The notes beneath the pieces were generated by a model that saw only the letters and a list, made by a program, of their open reading frames with translations, made no database searches and was not told where the DNA came from. The position numbers and the translations under genes were made by a program. A stretch of 64,000 nucleotides of DNA from Diplonema papillatum. Lineage: Eukaryota; Euglenozoa; Diplonemea; Diplonemida; Diplonemidae. Location: positions 124,001-188,000 of the forward strand of contig JAPJBO010000019.1 in NCBI GenBank assembly GCA_030068145.1, read 5' to 3'. Shown piece by piece: positions 9,403-19,683 of this stretch. How positions within the stretch are numbered: the stretch's first letter is position 1; every line of letters starts with the position of its first letter.

Positions 9403-10130
9403 CAGGGTCAAAACCTTGTGTCTTTTCAAAACGCTCCCGCAGGGCCGGTGGCCCCCAAAAAAATTTTTTGGAAAAAAAAAAGTTTGCTCAACTTCCTCAA
9501 AAATTACCGCAGAGTTTGTTCCAAAATTTTAAAATTCAAAAAAGGGACTTTTAAAGTTATCGACACAGCGCGCAGGCAATACAATGGAACGACCCGTACC
9601 AATGCGCAGCGTGCACGGGCGACGACCAATCTTGACAGTCTGGAAGGAGGCCGACCATTTGGACGAACGACACCAGCAGGACACAGCTCTGGACGGGCTA
9701 CGAGCAACCTGCGCACATGTAGAGTGACATGAGAGGGCAGCGACGAACGCGAATTTTAAAGGATATTTTTATTTCAGATAGTCAACCTCGGCAACTGGGC
9801 CAGGATGGCCGCCTCGCATCGACTACCTTAACAGGGTTGTATGGTTGGGTGAAGAACCTAGGCGGACGGCTCGGAGACCTCAAGGTCGGATGCGGGTTTA
9901 GCGTCGTGCGATAGCGCACGTGACACCGCGCTCGCAGGCCTGCGAGACTAGCGTCGCGAAACCGCTCCGATTCATCCCATCGCAGACTTGAGGATTTCCG
10001 TGAAGAATCGAAAGTTCAAGGAGAACGGACCGTTCTAATAGGTAGAGGTTGTCCCAGAAATAAAAACCCAATTTTTTTCCAGAATTTTTTTTTTTTTCCA
10101 TTTTCAAAAAGACACAAGGTTTTGACCCTG
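9403..10130. mobile_element. 728-bp inverted-repeat element, hAT-like ends
   Basis: The left end reads CAGGGTCAAAACCTTGTGTC followed by TTTT, and the right end is its exact reverse complement (AAAAAGACACAAGG then TTTTGACCCTG), giving at least 24 matched bases. Both ends are followed inward by A/T-rich tracts (AAAAAAATTTTTTGG on the left, a T15 run on the right). No transposase is encoded. CAGGG-starting termini are typical of hAT elements, which make 8-bp duplications. The flanks (TTATCATG and CATGTTAT) do not match perfectly, so the superfamily is uncertain. Confidence 0.75.
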
Positions 10131-10419
10131 CATGTTATGGCACTTGCACTTCACAGAGCTCAATGCTTGCACGGCCGAGTCATTGGGCGTCCCTCTTCCT
10201 TGCAATCGAATGCGCCAACCACGCCGTGTGCATTCGATTCGTTGGACCCCTCAAGAAGTAGTGCGCGTCTCGGGTAAGCAGGCAGCCGCCGATGCCAAAA
10301 GACACCCCCCTACAACGACACGCCCACCCATTTAAGGGTCGAGATCTCGTTCGTTAACGGAATCAACCTGACAAATCACTCCTCCAACCAGGAGCGGCCA
10401 CGCCCCTCCCCCAGGATCC
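10131..10419. other. Non-coding stretch between mobile element and repeat D
   Basis: Contains a small inverted duplication (CAATCGAATGCG at 10203 and GCATTCGATTCG at 10230) and no gene I can support. Confidence 0.3.
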
Positions 10420-10575
10420 GCAAACCAGACTCACCGCTGTCCTGTCTGCAGACACTCAGGTTCCGCGCTGATGATGGTCCGCCTTATGTGTCCGTAGCTT
10501 AAAGGACCGAAGCAGACTGGACCAGTGCGGTGTTGAGCACATACCCATTCCAAGCATGTTCTTGCAATCCCGATA
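10420..10575 (+). repeat. Dispersed repeat family D, copy 2
   Basis: Direct match to the reverse complement of 667-850, from CAGACTCACC to ATTCCAAGCATGTTC, and related to 31897-32035. Confidence 0.65.
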
Positions 10576-11486
10576 CGCCGTCTAGCCCTCGCTGTCTACA
10601 ACCAGGATCTATCCAACAGATGCTCCGCTGAGACCTCGAGCTCCCTCAACGACTTCAGGTCATCGCACTCTTGCGCACGCAAGCCGCTACCGCTTCGCGG
10701 CCGACTACTCCTACGACAGGTGAATCGCTTGGGCAACACCCAGGGCCTAGCGGGCACCTGCACGAAAAAGGCCAGCGCGCAGCCCGCCCCACGAAACACC
10801 CTACCAAACATCCTTGACGCCGCTGAACAAAAAACAACGGCGACCACCACCTTACCGAAACACGTTAGGTTGAGACACCCAACCCGCTTCAACTGCCGGG
10901 GTGCCTACCCACCCCGAATGAACCTAATGGGCAACCCGCGACGCAGTCAACGAGCAGCAGTGGAATTGGCAGCTAGCTTCTGGCCTCATCGCACTCGGTC
11001 TCGGCTTGGGTCATCAAGTTCATTCTTCATCGGAAAGGGAAGGAAGGAGAGAAGTCTGACAGAAGCCTGATAACTTGCTTACTAGCGAATGGGATAGCGT
11101 GTGCCTGTTGGCCGTGTCAATGGGCCAACCATATGCGGGTTTGCGGGTCTGGATATGCGGGTTTGCGGGTTCAGGTATGCGGGTTTGCAGGTTCGCGGGG
11201 TTTGCGGTTCGGGTACGCGGGGTTTGCGGCAGATTTACGTCCGCACCCGGGTCACTCAACAGCTCGCAACGGCCTTGCAGCATGCGCCCAGGCCTGGGTG
11301 GCGTTTCCCCCTTTTTGTGCTTCCGGCGATATGAACTGGCTCATGTGCCTGTTCACATGCTCCAAGGGGTGCACGAGCAGTTTACGCAGCGACGCCCCGG
11401 CGCTGCGCAAACCCGGATCCTGGATGATCTTGAGCAGTTAGCTGACTGCTCGTCGCGCACGACGTTCCTCGTGCCGTCCTGTACTC
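10576..11486. other. Non-coding stretch containing a GCGGGTTT minisatellite
   Basis: From 11130 to 11235 a unit of about 20 bases built on ATGCGGGTTTGCGGGTTC is repeated five times with drift. The rest has no convincing gene; frames here are open by GC content only. Confidence 0.45.
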
Positions 11487-11837
11487 ATGAACGAGTGGGT
11501 GCGCCTTTGGCCGTCCGTGCAAGAGTTCCGCGGCTACATGGACCCCATCTGGGGCGGGGAACGGGGCAAGTGGTACTACGGCAGCGGACCCCCAGGTTCA
11601 AGCCGTGCAAGCCCCGTGGAATGCTGGCACACGCATACCAAAAGCCGACTTGCCAGCTTCTACCAGCTGGGGTTCTGGACGCGTTGGTGCAACGAAGCAC
11701 CTGCCCGTCGTCAGCACCGGGTGCACGAGGTGCAACGACGGGAGGCACCCGTCAAACCTGTAGTCCCGCATGAGTGGCAGTACGAGGCCACAAATGCTTC
11801 AGGCACGGGGTCTGTTCACCGCGGAGGTGAACGTTGA
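11487..11837 (+). pseudogene. Possible decayed coding fragment, function unknown
   Basis: A 116-residue frame (MNEWVRLWPSVQEFRGYMD...) has an amino-acid mix that looks protein-like, with aromatic residues and little low complexity, and codon use similar to the nitrilase nearby. No domain is recognised, and the frame is lost after 11837, before a 38-bp tandem repeat. It could be chance in GC-rich DNA. Confidence 0.25.
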
Positions 11838-11879
11838 GGTGGACGGAACAGGTACGGATCCGCCAACCACGAAGAAGGA

Positions 11880-11993
11880 GTGGATGGGGGTACCGCAGTA
11901 AGCGATGCGGCTCGGGGTGGATGGGGGTACCGCATTAAGCGATGCGGCTCGGGGTGGATGGGGGTACCGCATTAAGCGATGCGGCTCGGGGCG
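11880..11993 (+). repeat. 38-bp tandem repeat, three units
   Basis: The unit runs GTGGATGGGGGTACCGCAT, TAAGCGATGCGGCTCGGG; the three copies differ by single bases. Each unit contains GGTACC and the near-palindrome CCGCATTAAGCGATGCGG. Confidence 0.9.
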
Positions 11994-12321
11994 GATGCCT
12001 GTTACAACGCAATCGGACGTTGAAAGGTACCACCTCCTCCTTCTGCGCAGTGACGAACAGTCCAGCTATCCTCAGCCGACGCGTACTTTCTGCTCCATAT
12101 GCGGGAGGTTACATCGGAATACTGCAGCTGCACACGGTTCAGTGAGCAACGCGTTTGCCCATGCTACATCGCGCTATGCAGAAAGCACGGTAAAACCTTC
12201 TCTGTAACACATGCGCGAGCACCCGCGCTGAGGTGCAGACCCCCCAAGTGGGAGACGCAATTGCCGCGTATGTAAGAAACATTGCGGCAATTCCCCCAAC
12301 CTGCAGTCACACCGAACCTCG

Positions 12322-12912
12322 ATTGGGCACCAACTCAAACGAGCTGGCCACGAAGCCGACGGCACGTTGCCGGGCGAACCGCTCTACGTGCGCTTCTCTT
12401 TGGAGCGCGACAACGCGAAGCGCGGTACCGTGGAAAAGGGGCTGTCCCCCATTACCCGGGCCGACCAGGGGTTCATGTGGCCCTACCTGCAGGTTTCGGG
12501 TGGCGGAATACGCGCACCTCGTAACACGGGCCCAAACCTGGGTCGATGGCGGGTCAGAACTGCCGCTGTTTGCATTAACCAGGACTTTGTCTGGGAGGCC
12601 AATGTTGGGCATAACCAGCACCACCTGCCGGACCACCTCGAGAAAAAGCTCCCAGGGGAGAAACACGAGTGGGACGAACACGGCCTTGGCAGCCGTTTTA
12701 TTTTTTGCGTCTACGAGGACCTGCTTGCGCAGGGGCCCGGGGCGCCCGATTACACGCACACCGCCAAAGTCATGCTGACAATGTGTGGAATTCTTCACGC
12801 CCACCACTTCAGCGAATGGACCTTTCTTCGGAGGGGCTCACGCACTCAAAGATCGCCTTATACGCACATCTTTCGCAGGAGGCGGGCTGACAGCACACAA
12901 CGAGCACACTAA
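12322..12912 (+). pseudogene. Possible decayed gene fragment upstream of nitrilase, function unknown
   Basis: One frame reads IGHQLKRAGHEADGTLPGEP, LYVRFSLERDNAKRGTVEKG and LSPITRADQGFMWPYLQV, then less plausible sequence, then AVCINQDFVWEANVGHNQHH, LPDHLEKKLPGEKHEW and DEHGLGSRFIFCVYEDLL. Between the halves (about 12500-12565) a neighbouring frame (VAEYAHLVTRAQTWVDGG) looks better, which suggests two compensating indels. No ATG start and no recognised family. It ends just before the nitrilase ATG. Coding origin is an inference from composition only. Confidence 0.3.
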
Positions 12913-12917
12913 AAACC

Positions 12918-13911
12918 ATGGCCCCCACCCCCCGCGGCAGCGCGGCGGTAAGCGACTCGCTCAAGGTCGGCATTGCCCAAATCTCTCCGGTTTGGCTCGA
13001 CCGAGAGGCGACCCTCGACAAGGTCGTGCACCGCATCGAAGACGCGGGCCGCCAGAACTGCGACCTCGTCGCCTTCGGAGAAGCCCTGGTGCCCGGGTAC
13101 CCGTTCTGGATCCGCGGCCACCGACGGGGCTCGGTGGGACGCGAAGGACCAGAAGGAGCTGCATTCCCTGTACATGCAGCAGGCCGTCTGCATCGAGCGA
13201 GGCGACTTGGCCCGCGTCGAAACCGCCGCAAAAACCGCGCGCGTCGCAGTGTACCTGGGCACGATCGAGCGTGCCCAAAATAGAGGTGGACACAGTTTGT
13301 ACTGCAGCCTTGTGTACATCAACAAAGCCGGTGAGATCCAGTCAGTTCACCGGAAGCTGATGCCGACATACGACGAGCGGCTCACGTGGGCGCCTGGCGA
13401 CGGACACGGTCTGCGGACGCACAGTCTCGGCGCCTTCACTGTAGGTGGGCTGAATTGCTGGGAGAACTGGATGCCGCTGCCTAGGGCCAGCTTGTCGGCG
13501 CAAGGCGAAGACTTCCTCGCCGTGTGGCCAGGCTCCCGGCGCAACACCGAGGACATCACGAGGTACATGGCTAAAGAGGGCCGGAGCGACGTCCTGTCCG
13601 TCAGCGGACTGATGCGGCCTTGCGATTTCCCGGAGACCACACCGCACCGCCAAGCCATCATCGACGGGCTCAAGGGCAGCCCATATCTCGCCCCAGGAGG
13701 TTCATGCCTCGCTGACCCCACAGGAGCTTGGGTGATCCCGCCGCAAGACTTCGAGGAAGGACTGTACACCGCTACCATTTCTCACTCGAAGGTGAGAGAA
13801 GAACGGCAGAACTTTGACCCCGTCGGCCATTACTCAAGGCCAGATGTTAAGAAGCTGGTCGTGAACCGCACGCGGCAAAGTGTGCTCGAAATAGTGGAAG
13901 CGAAGCTTTGA
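12918..13911 (+). CDS. Nitrilase (carbon-nitrogen hydrolase), interrupted by one extra base
   Basis: Nitrilases hydrolyse organic nitriles to carboxylic acid and ammonia with a Glu-Lys-Cys triad. All three are visible: Glu55 in VAFGEALVPGYPFW, the Lys codon at 13354 in HRKLMPTYDERLTW, and the Cys codon at 13456 in GGLNCWENWMPL. The ATG at 12918 has an A-rich context (AAAAACCATGG). The first 67 codons are in one frame and the rest in the next. The switch falls exactly at 13119, where one extra C in CGCGGCCACCGAC separates PFWIRG from TDGARWDAKD. Without it the protein would be about 330 residues, normal for the family, and intact to the stop. This may be a sequencing or assembly error or a very young pseudogene. 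The gene lies on the same strand inside the predicted endonuclease V intron and is followed by two decayed copies of its own 3' part. Confidence 0.85.
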
Positions 13912-13959
13912 GGCTTCTTGGGTCTTTCTCCTGGAAAGTATGACTCCTGCAGAAGCGAC

Positions 13960-14190
13960 GCAAGCGCAGAGGACACAGCAAATACATACTGCGCGCGCAG
14001 TCTCGGCGCCTTGGCGGCTGCGTCGTGCCAAGCGGTCGTTACAAAGGCCAGCTTGTTGGCAACGGGCGAAGACTTCCACATTGCTGTGTGTGTGCGTGTG
14101 TCCAAGAACCGAGGACACCACAAGGTTCATCGCGACGCCCTTTCTGTCAGCGGGGGACCTGATTTCTCGGAGGCCACACTGTAAACCGCA
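13960..14190 (+). pseudogene. Decayed copy of the middle of the nitrilase gene
   Basis: Segments such as CAGTCTCGGCGCCTT, GCCAGCTTGTTGGC, GCGAAGACTTCC, ACCGAGGACA and TCTCGGAGRCCACAC follow the same order as in the nitrilase between 13420 and 13650, separated by indels and a GTGTGTGTGCGTGTGT stretch. No open frame remains and the catalytic Cys segment is deleted. Confidence 0.75.
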
Positions 14191-14194
14191 CAAA

Positions 14195-14640
14195 CACGTA
14201 CCGCAAGCGTCTGTAAGGCTATTGGTCTCTCCCCTGGAAAGTATGATTCCTCTGCGGAAGCGCGACGCAAGCGCAGAGGACATGGCAACTGCATACTGTG
14301 CGCACGCAGTCTCGCAAGCAGCCATTGCAAAAGGCTAGCTAGTCAGCAACGTGCGTCCAGGAAATCCCAATGCTCATCGCCGTCTGCCAGCTGCGGGGCT
14401 CGCGATCTCTCGGAGACCGCACCGCATACCGTATACACTACCGATCAATGACAGCGCCTTGTCTTGCTCCACAACCCCGCCGCAGTCCTTTGAGAAAGGA
14501 CTGCCCTGAGTTACTGTTCTCACTCAACAAAGAGAAAGGAGCGGAACTTTGGACCCTGTCGGTCGGCTGGCCATTGCCCTGGCCAGATGATACGAAGCTA
14601 AGTCGTGAATCGCACTCTGGAAGGCGCGCTCTAATCGAAT
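14195..14640 (+). pseudogene. Second decayed nitrilase copy, extends to the gene's 3' end
   Basis: Starts with the same leader as the preceding copy (CTCCCCTGGAAAGTATGA and GCGACGCAAGCGCAGAGGAC), then matches the nitrilase 3' half: CTCTCGGAGACCGCACCGCA, CCGCCGCARTCCTTTGAGRA, ACTTTGGACCCTGTCGGTC, GGCCAGATGATACGAAGCT and GTCGTGAATCGCAC. Many indels; not translatable. Confidence 0.75.
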
Positions 14641-15179
14641 GATGGCAAAGGTTGTCAAAAGTTGTAGCCACATGTTGGCACGGGAAAGTATGCAGTGGTC
14701 GTTGGCTGAGATTTTTGCGGTTGCGCCGTTGACGAAAACGTGGAATGTGTCCACAACCGTTTGCACCCCAGTGACCACAGCACCACCACACCACATCATA
14801 CGAGCATCGGCGGGAGGGGATTCTCGGGCGAGATTTTGACAGTTTCGTGCCCTGACGGAGGTCTGCGCAACCACTCAGACTTTTTCCCAGCTTTGCCACC
14901 CCATTCCAAGCCTCTACAGCGAGGGGATTTCACGGGATTTCGAATGTTTTCCCGGCCCCGTCTTGGACCAGTTCGTAATAATCAGGTTTCTGCGCATGAT
15001 TCGCCCCTGACCTCTCCACCCCCTACCCCAAGCCTCTACGGCCAACTGTACACTCGACATTGCGGCTTCTTGAAACACGAAACAGTCTAGAAAATGGTCT
15101 CAGCGGGCTGTCGAGTTGCACACCGTACCGTACGCATCCTAGGCGCAGGACAAAACCAGGGCTCAGATCGCGGACATGT
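14641..15179. other. Intronic or intergenic stretch, nothing recognised
   Basis: No gene, tandem repeat or element end that I can support. Confidence 0.3.
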
Positions 15180-15359
15180 TGAGCCGGTCCATCCCCTCTT
15201 GATAGACCGTGATAGACCGAAGAATACAGCACCGGGCAATTCGATGCAGCTCTAGGGACTAGAGACGGACCTGATAGACCGTGGTGGACCGTGATTCACT
15301 GTGATAAACAGCGGCAAGCACTTCGATGCAGTTTCAAGAGATAGGGACGGACCGGCTCA
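15180..15359 (-). mobile_element. MITE-A copy 2, inverted orientation
   Basis: Reverse complement of the 180-bp element at 8155, with the same TGAGCCGGTCC and GGACCGGCTCA ends. Flanks: CGGACA occurs directly after the right end and three bases before the left end (CGGACA, TGT, element), consistent with an independent insertion with a slightly imperfect boundary. Confidence 0.85.
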
Positions 15360-15506
15360 CGGACACGAAGGCCACTGCGGCCCTCGACTCCTATCGGCGA
15401 AGAGCCTGGCTCGATGCGAGACAGCCCCACCCTCTCTCCACCCCCCCGAAAACGCGTTTTCTGGGCAAAACCTGCCAAGCCTTTAAACAAGCTGTCACAC
15501 CCACAG

Positions 15507-15668
15507 CACGACCCTATTTATGTGTCCACAGGGCACAAGGTGTCTCCGACCACAGCAGTGAACATTGTTCGCACCGTTTGGGAAGCAGAAGAGTACCCGA
15601 ATCGGTATGCCTACTCATCTGTTTCGACCCTATTGAAGTTCCATCACTGTACTGAGTCGCCCGAGTAG
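15507..15668 (+). CDS. Endonuclease V, C-terminal exon
   Basis: Reads HDPIYVSTGHKVSPTTAVNI, VRTVWEAEEYPNRYA and a short tail to a stop at 15666. The YVSTGHK segment is the C-terminal endonuclease V motif with its active-site His, and the following helix and YPNRYA fit the family's R-x-P-E-P-x-R-x-A-like ending. It is preceded by CACCCACAG (AG at 15505-15506), a good 3' splice site, and joins in phase 0 to codon 301 at 7238, giving a complete protein of about 354 residues with no missing motif. No start codon is available for a separate gene. Alternatively it is a stranded fragment of a second broken copy, but exact phase and motif continuity favour one gene. Confidence 0.7.
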   Translation, partial: HDPIYVSTGHKVSPTTAVNIVRTVWEAEEYPNRYAYSSVSTLLKFHHCTESPE

Positions 15669-17500
15669 GACCCGATCAGTTGCCACCTATAGCCACGTCT
15701 AGGATTTGAGTTCACAAGGTAGTGCAGTCAACGAAACGCTCTTGCGTTGCCTTCTTCCTTTCTCGTGCTCTCTACTCTCGCGGTTTGCGGGTTCTATCTG
15801 TTTTGGCAAAAGCTGTGACTCAACTAATCCTACTCACAGGCTCCCGATACCTACGCGACTTGCCGACAGGCTATCAAGAACGTACATTAAACAAGCCGAA
15901 AGCCAGCGTGTGCGTCGGAGACGGTGAGAGAGGCGTTCACCCCGTTTCGTCTTGCTCGCAAACATGCGCGACGGGAACGCACCGAGCGTGAAGATGCTGT
16001 TTTCGCGTCGTGGCGCAGTCAGTTTCCACCGGTCCCGGAATCCCAAGAAGCACCCTGAATTCCGTGCAGAAGGGTGCAAGTCAAGTGCAGAAGGGTAGAG
16101 ACCTTGCTTCGAGTGAGGCGTTTTCCCTTTCCGGCGACCGTTCCCCCTGAACTTGACCGATCCCCCTGAACACCCCCGCCCGTTAACAACTGCCCGGTCC
16201 TTATTTCGACGGAGGCTGGAGGGGGGAGAAACAATAAAAACTACACAAACGGGGGTGTCTCTGTGCACGAAACCCAGCGGCGTTTTCGTGTGGGCTACTG
16301 GCAGTTTACCCAGCCGCGTTGCGTATTCAAAAAATAACCTGGTCTTTTGTGGGGCAAGCACCACGCGCTTTTGACGAGAAACAAACATTATCCTTCCCCC
16401 CCTCTAACTAATGAGTCGGTACGTCAATATGGTGCGCACGCATGTGCGTTCAAGTGTGTCTTCCCGGGTACAATATATGCGGTCGGCCGCTGCACTGCTT
16501 GTCTTCGTTCCATTACAAACACCCGAACCTTTTTTTTTTTTGGCAACTCCTCCCTCTCTATCCAATCTTCCAATAGCTCCGTCGCGGTAAGTAGCTGCGC
16601 CGGTTCACGATTAAATGAACGCCACTTGCCATCTTCTCCTTTCTATTTGTCCAGCGCGCGGGCTTGGGGGTATCGTAGCCACACGTGCAGGCTGCAAAGT
16701 ATGCAAGGCGTGATTCCCCGCAGACACCTAGTCTCGTGAGGTTCACACTTAAAAGGCATGGACTGATTTTTGAAAAAAAACAGGTCGTTCGAATGAAACT
16801 CTCACTGACTTCAGCAGTTGAAGATCCACGCGCTAAACTTAAGCATATCACTCTGCGCACTAAAGAAAGCAACAGCGATGCTCTTGGTAACGGTGAGTGA
16901 ACAGGAGAGCCCATGCTGAACCGGTATTCCATGGATATCCGGAATGTGATGCAAGCTGCTTGGGGACACAACTGGCGTCGAGACAAGGAAACGACAACGA
17001 ACCCCAGCAGATGACAGAAATAGGGAACGGCCCAGTGTACAACTTTCGACCGGAAAGTTAGTTCTCGGACGCCGATCCACATTTTTAAAGGACTCCGACC
17101 CCTGCTTCACGTGCGAGCCGGATACTTCAAACCTTCGATTCCCCATGAAATGCTCATGCACGGAAAACGCCAAGAAAACACCTCATGCAATTCTGCGACA
17201 AGGTGCGTAGGGACCCGTGCGAAGTTGAAGAAGGAGTCCAAAGGCGAAGCAACACCAACGCGGCAACGCAACCCGAAGGCAGTCGAGCAGACCTCCCAGG
17301 GCAGGGGGGGAACCTGCGGCGCTGAAGTAACGAAGCTCATCCGAGTGTTCGATGGAACCCCTTGTCAATACCCCCCAACGACTGCGACACGCGTGCAAAA
17401 TGTCGGACGCTAGCGTATGCGTGACTCAGCCGCGTTTTAAAGGTGAGATGAGAGGCATCGGCTCACTCTGTCAAAGGACCATGCACCTCATGCAATTCTC
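15669..17500. other. Intergenic stretch, no gene recognised
   Basis: Nearly 1.9 kb without a coding frame or family I can recognise on either strand. There is a T14-type homopolymer near 16532. Confidence 0.4.
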
Positions 17501-17504
17501 ATGA

Positions 17505-17652
17505 AAAATGCTAGAAACCCACCAATCTGTTACGCGCCGTACGGGATCCGTCGGAAACACAAAAACCACGCCAGGACTTCTTCTCCTCTCCCACCGGTAT
17601 CGCACACACGTACACACGCCCACACACACACCCCCTACCTTCTCGAGTTAAA
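17505..17652 (+). promoter_or_regulatory. Shared upstream block of the small membrane protein family, copy 1
   Basis: The block with landmarks GAAAAATGCTA, GGGATCCGTCGGAAACAC, CACGCCAGGACTTCTTCTCC and a CACACRYACMCAC stretch precedes each of the four family members (also 18610-18814, 19285-19488, 25195-25381). Its conservation with the coding part marks the duplication unit and probably includes the promoter. Confidence 0.5.
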
Positions 17653-17843
17653 ATGAACTTCAACTTCCTCGACGACCTTGTCTGGTACACTACGCAGCGG
17701 CCGGGGCGTTGGTGTTGCTGCTCGTCCTGATCGTCGTGGTGCTGGTGAAGAGAAGGCGCAACACCGAAGGCGAGATTACCTGGGACGACATCGCCGCCCT
17801 CGACCGTGCGGAGAACGCGCACCTCGCCGCTCTGAATGGTTAA
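17653..17843 (+). pseudogene. Small single-pass membrane protein, frameshifted copy
   Basis: Starts MNFNFLDDLVW like its three relatives, but one C is missing in the codons for YHY (GGTACACTACG instead of GGTACCACTACG), throwing the membrane segment out of frame. The downstream DNA still matches the 19489 copy through to AALNG and its stop, so this is a recent pseudogene or a sequencing slip. Confidence 0.75.
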
Positions 17844-17936
17844 TTTAATAGGAGCGTCCACACCGACCGTGACTGCCAAATCCAGCAAAACCGCCAGATT
17901 CCTGGCACGGCGGCCGTTTGTGCACTCTTTGTAGTA

Positions 17937-18100
17937 CTAACAATCTTGCGGGTTGCCCTTCAATGTATTGTGCAGGCTAAAAAGACGTAGACAGCGTGTT
18001 TTGGTGGTTGATCAGAATTCCTTACCTGAATATACACAGGGTAAATACAAGTGGGAAAACGATCACCCGGCACGCACAAACGAAACAAAGCGCCTGTCTT
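17937..18100 (+). repeat. Dispersed repeat family C, most complete copy
   Basis: Runs from TACTAACAATCTTGCGGGTT through TGTATTGTGCAGGCTAAAAA, GCGTGTTTTGGTGGTTGATC and TTACCTGAATATACACAGGG to CACGCACAAACGAAACAAAG. Other copies are at 19772 and 23345, with pieces at 7493 and 7870. Confidence 0.7.
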
Positions 18101-18124
18101 TTTTGCGCTCGATTCCCAAATACC

Positions 18125-18330
18125 GCATCATCACGCACACACACACTACAGTGCGACTTGGGAGGAGGCAGCAGAGTGGAAGGGAAGGGAGCAGGAGAAG
18201 GGCACAAGCAGTCAGCGATCCCGACCAGCGGCGAGGCGAGCCGTGAATGCGACAGCGAGATGTGCAAAGCATGATGCGCCTCGGTGCAGCGCAGGCGACG
18301 GCTACCCCCGGCGACATGCTACGCCATGCA
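18125..18330 (+). repeat. Repeat family E, copy 1
   Basis: Near-identical to 24905-25110 (from CACACTACAGTGCGACTTGG through GCGATCCCGACCAGCGGCG to GCGACGGCTACCCCCGGCG). It travels with the small membrane protein gene, so both belong to one larger duplicated segment. Confidence 0.75.
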
Positions 18331-18547
18331 GCACATGGGCCACGAAGCAGGAAGCCTAGATTAAACAAAGCTGCAGTTCCGAACACCACCGCGAGCAGTC
18401 GGCAGGAACCTCAGCCGTGTGACGTGATGCTAAAAGCCTGGGCTATATTCCGCATCAGGGGTTACCCATAATTGAGTTCCGCACGCACACACACAAATGT
18501 TCCAACCGCCACTGCACTGAGCGGAGGGGGATTGTCATGAAATTCTC

Positions 18548-18593
18548 AGAGTGGCCCAGTTTGCTGGGCATCAGCGTAGTGCTGGTATTCACC
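18548..18593 (+). repeat. Short fragment shared with the SSU rRNA piece
   Basis: GTGGCCCAGTTTGCTGGGC and CATCAGCGTAGTGCTGGTAT also occur at 19218-19260 and, on the minus strand, inside the degenerate SSU rRNA segment at 26640-26690. It appears to be an SSU variable-region scrap carried into the upstream region of the small membrane protein genes. Confidence 0.55.
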
Positions 18594-18814
18594 CTCTGGA
18601 AAAACGCCAATAAAACACCCCATTAAAGTCTCATGAAAAATGCGCAGACTCTGAAAAATGCTAATAAACCACCCGATCTGTGTTGCGCCCCATATGGGAT
18701 CCGTCGGAAACACTAAACCACGCCAGGACTTCTTCTCCTCCTCCCACCTATATCGCGCCACACGCTCGCACACACGTACCTACGCCCCCACCTTCTCGGC
18801 CCGCTTAGTCAAAA

Positions 18815-19066
18815 ATGAACTTCAACTTCCTCGACGACCTTGTCTGGTACCACTACGCAGCGGCCGGGGCGTTGGTGTTGCTGCTCGTCCTGATCGTCGG
18901 GTTCCTGGTGAAGAGGAGGCGCAACACCGAAGGCGAGATCACCTGGGACGACATCGCCGCCCTCGACCGTGCGGAGAACGCGCACCAGCCCGCCCCGCAC
19001 CCGGCCAACCTGAGGGACGGCCAATGCATGCAGCCGCCGCTACCCATCCTGGAGCACACCATTTGA
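18815..19066 (+). CDS. Small single-pass membrane protein, 83 aa
   Basis: The product has a short N-terminus (MNFNFLDDLVWYHYAA), one hydrophobic segment at about residues 17-32 (AGALVLLLVLIVGFLV), a basic stop-transfer cluster KRRRN, and an acidic then Pro-rich tail (EITWDDIAALDRAEN). By the positive-inside rule the C-terminus would be cytosolic. There is no signal peptide cleavage site. I do not recognise the family. The 25382 copy is nearly identical (one Ala/Val change in the tail), and the 19489 copy has a shorter tail, so the coding region is conserved while flanks drift. The ATG follows an A-run (CAAAAATG) as in the other genes here. Confidence 0.7.
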   Translation: MNFNFLDDLVWYHYAAAGALVLLLVLIVGFLVKRRRNTEGEITWDDIAALDRAENAHQPAPHPANLRDGQCMQPPLPILEHTI

Positions 19067-19488
19067 GCCACCGCAGGCAGGGGCCCACCGCAAAGCAAAC
19101 GACAACGAACCCCAGCAGCTGCCAGCACAACTCGACCGGAATGTATAGTTCTCCATATTTCTAAAGGCCTCACGTGCGAACCGGAGATTTGAAACCACCG
19201 ATTTATCATGAAATTCTCAGAGTGGCCCAGTTTGCTGGGCAGCGTAGTGCTGGTATTCAATAAACCCCCTGAAAAAACGCCAAGAAAACACCCCATTACA
19301 GTCTCATGAAAAATGTGCACACTCTGAAAAATGCTAATAACCCACCCGATCTGTGTTGCGCCCCATACAGGATCCGTCGGAAACACAAAACCACGCCAGG
19401 ACTTCTTCTCCTCCTCCCACCTGTATCACGCCACACGCTCGCACACAAGTACCCACACCCCCACCTTCTCGGCCCGCTTAGTCAAAAA

Positions 19489-19683
19489 ATGAACTTCAAC
19501 TTCCTCGACGACCTTGTCTGGTACTACTACGTAGCGGCCGGGGCGTTGGTGTTGCTGCTCGTCCTGATCGTCGTGTTGCTGGTGAAGAGGAGGCGCAACA
19601 CCGAAGGCAAGATCACCTGGGGCGACATCGCCGCCCTCGACCGTGCGGAGAACGCGCACCTCGCCGCCCTGAATGGTTATTAA
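19489..19683 (+). CDS. Small single-pass membrane protein, 64-aa form
   Basis: Starts MNFNFLDDLVWYYYVAAGAL, then LVLLLVLIVVLLV-type membrane segment, KRRRN, and ends ALNGY shortly after the DRAEN motif instead of the 20-residue Pro-rich tail of the 18815 and 25382 forms. It shares this ending with the broken 17653 copy. Same upstream block as the other copies. Confidence 0.7.
   Translation: MNFNFLDDLVWYYYVAAGALVLLLVLIVVLLVKRRRNTEGKITWGDIAALDRAENAHLAALNGY

Noticed and set aside
8155..15359. A 7.2-kb composite transposon bounded by inverted MITE-A copies and carrying the nitrilase
   Set aside because: The left copy has its own GTATG duplication on both sides, and the outer flanks of the pair (GTATG and CGGAC) do not match, so the two copies inserted separately.
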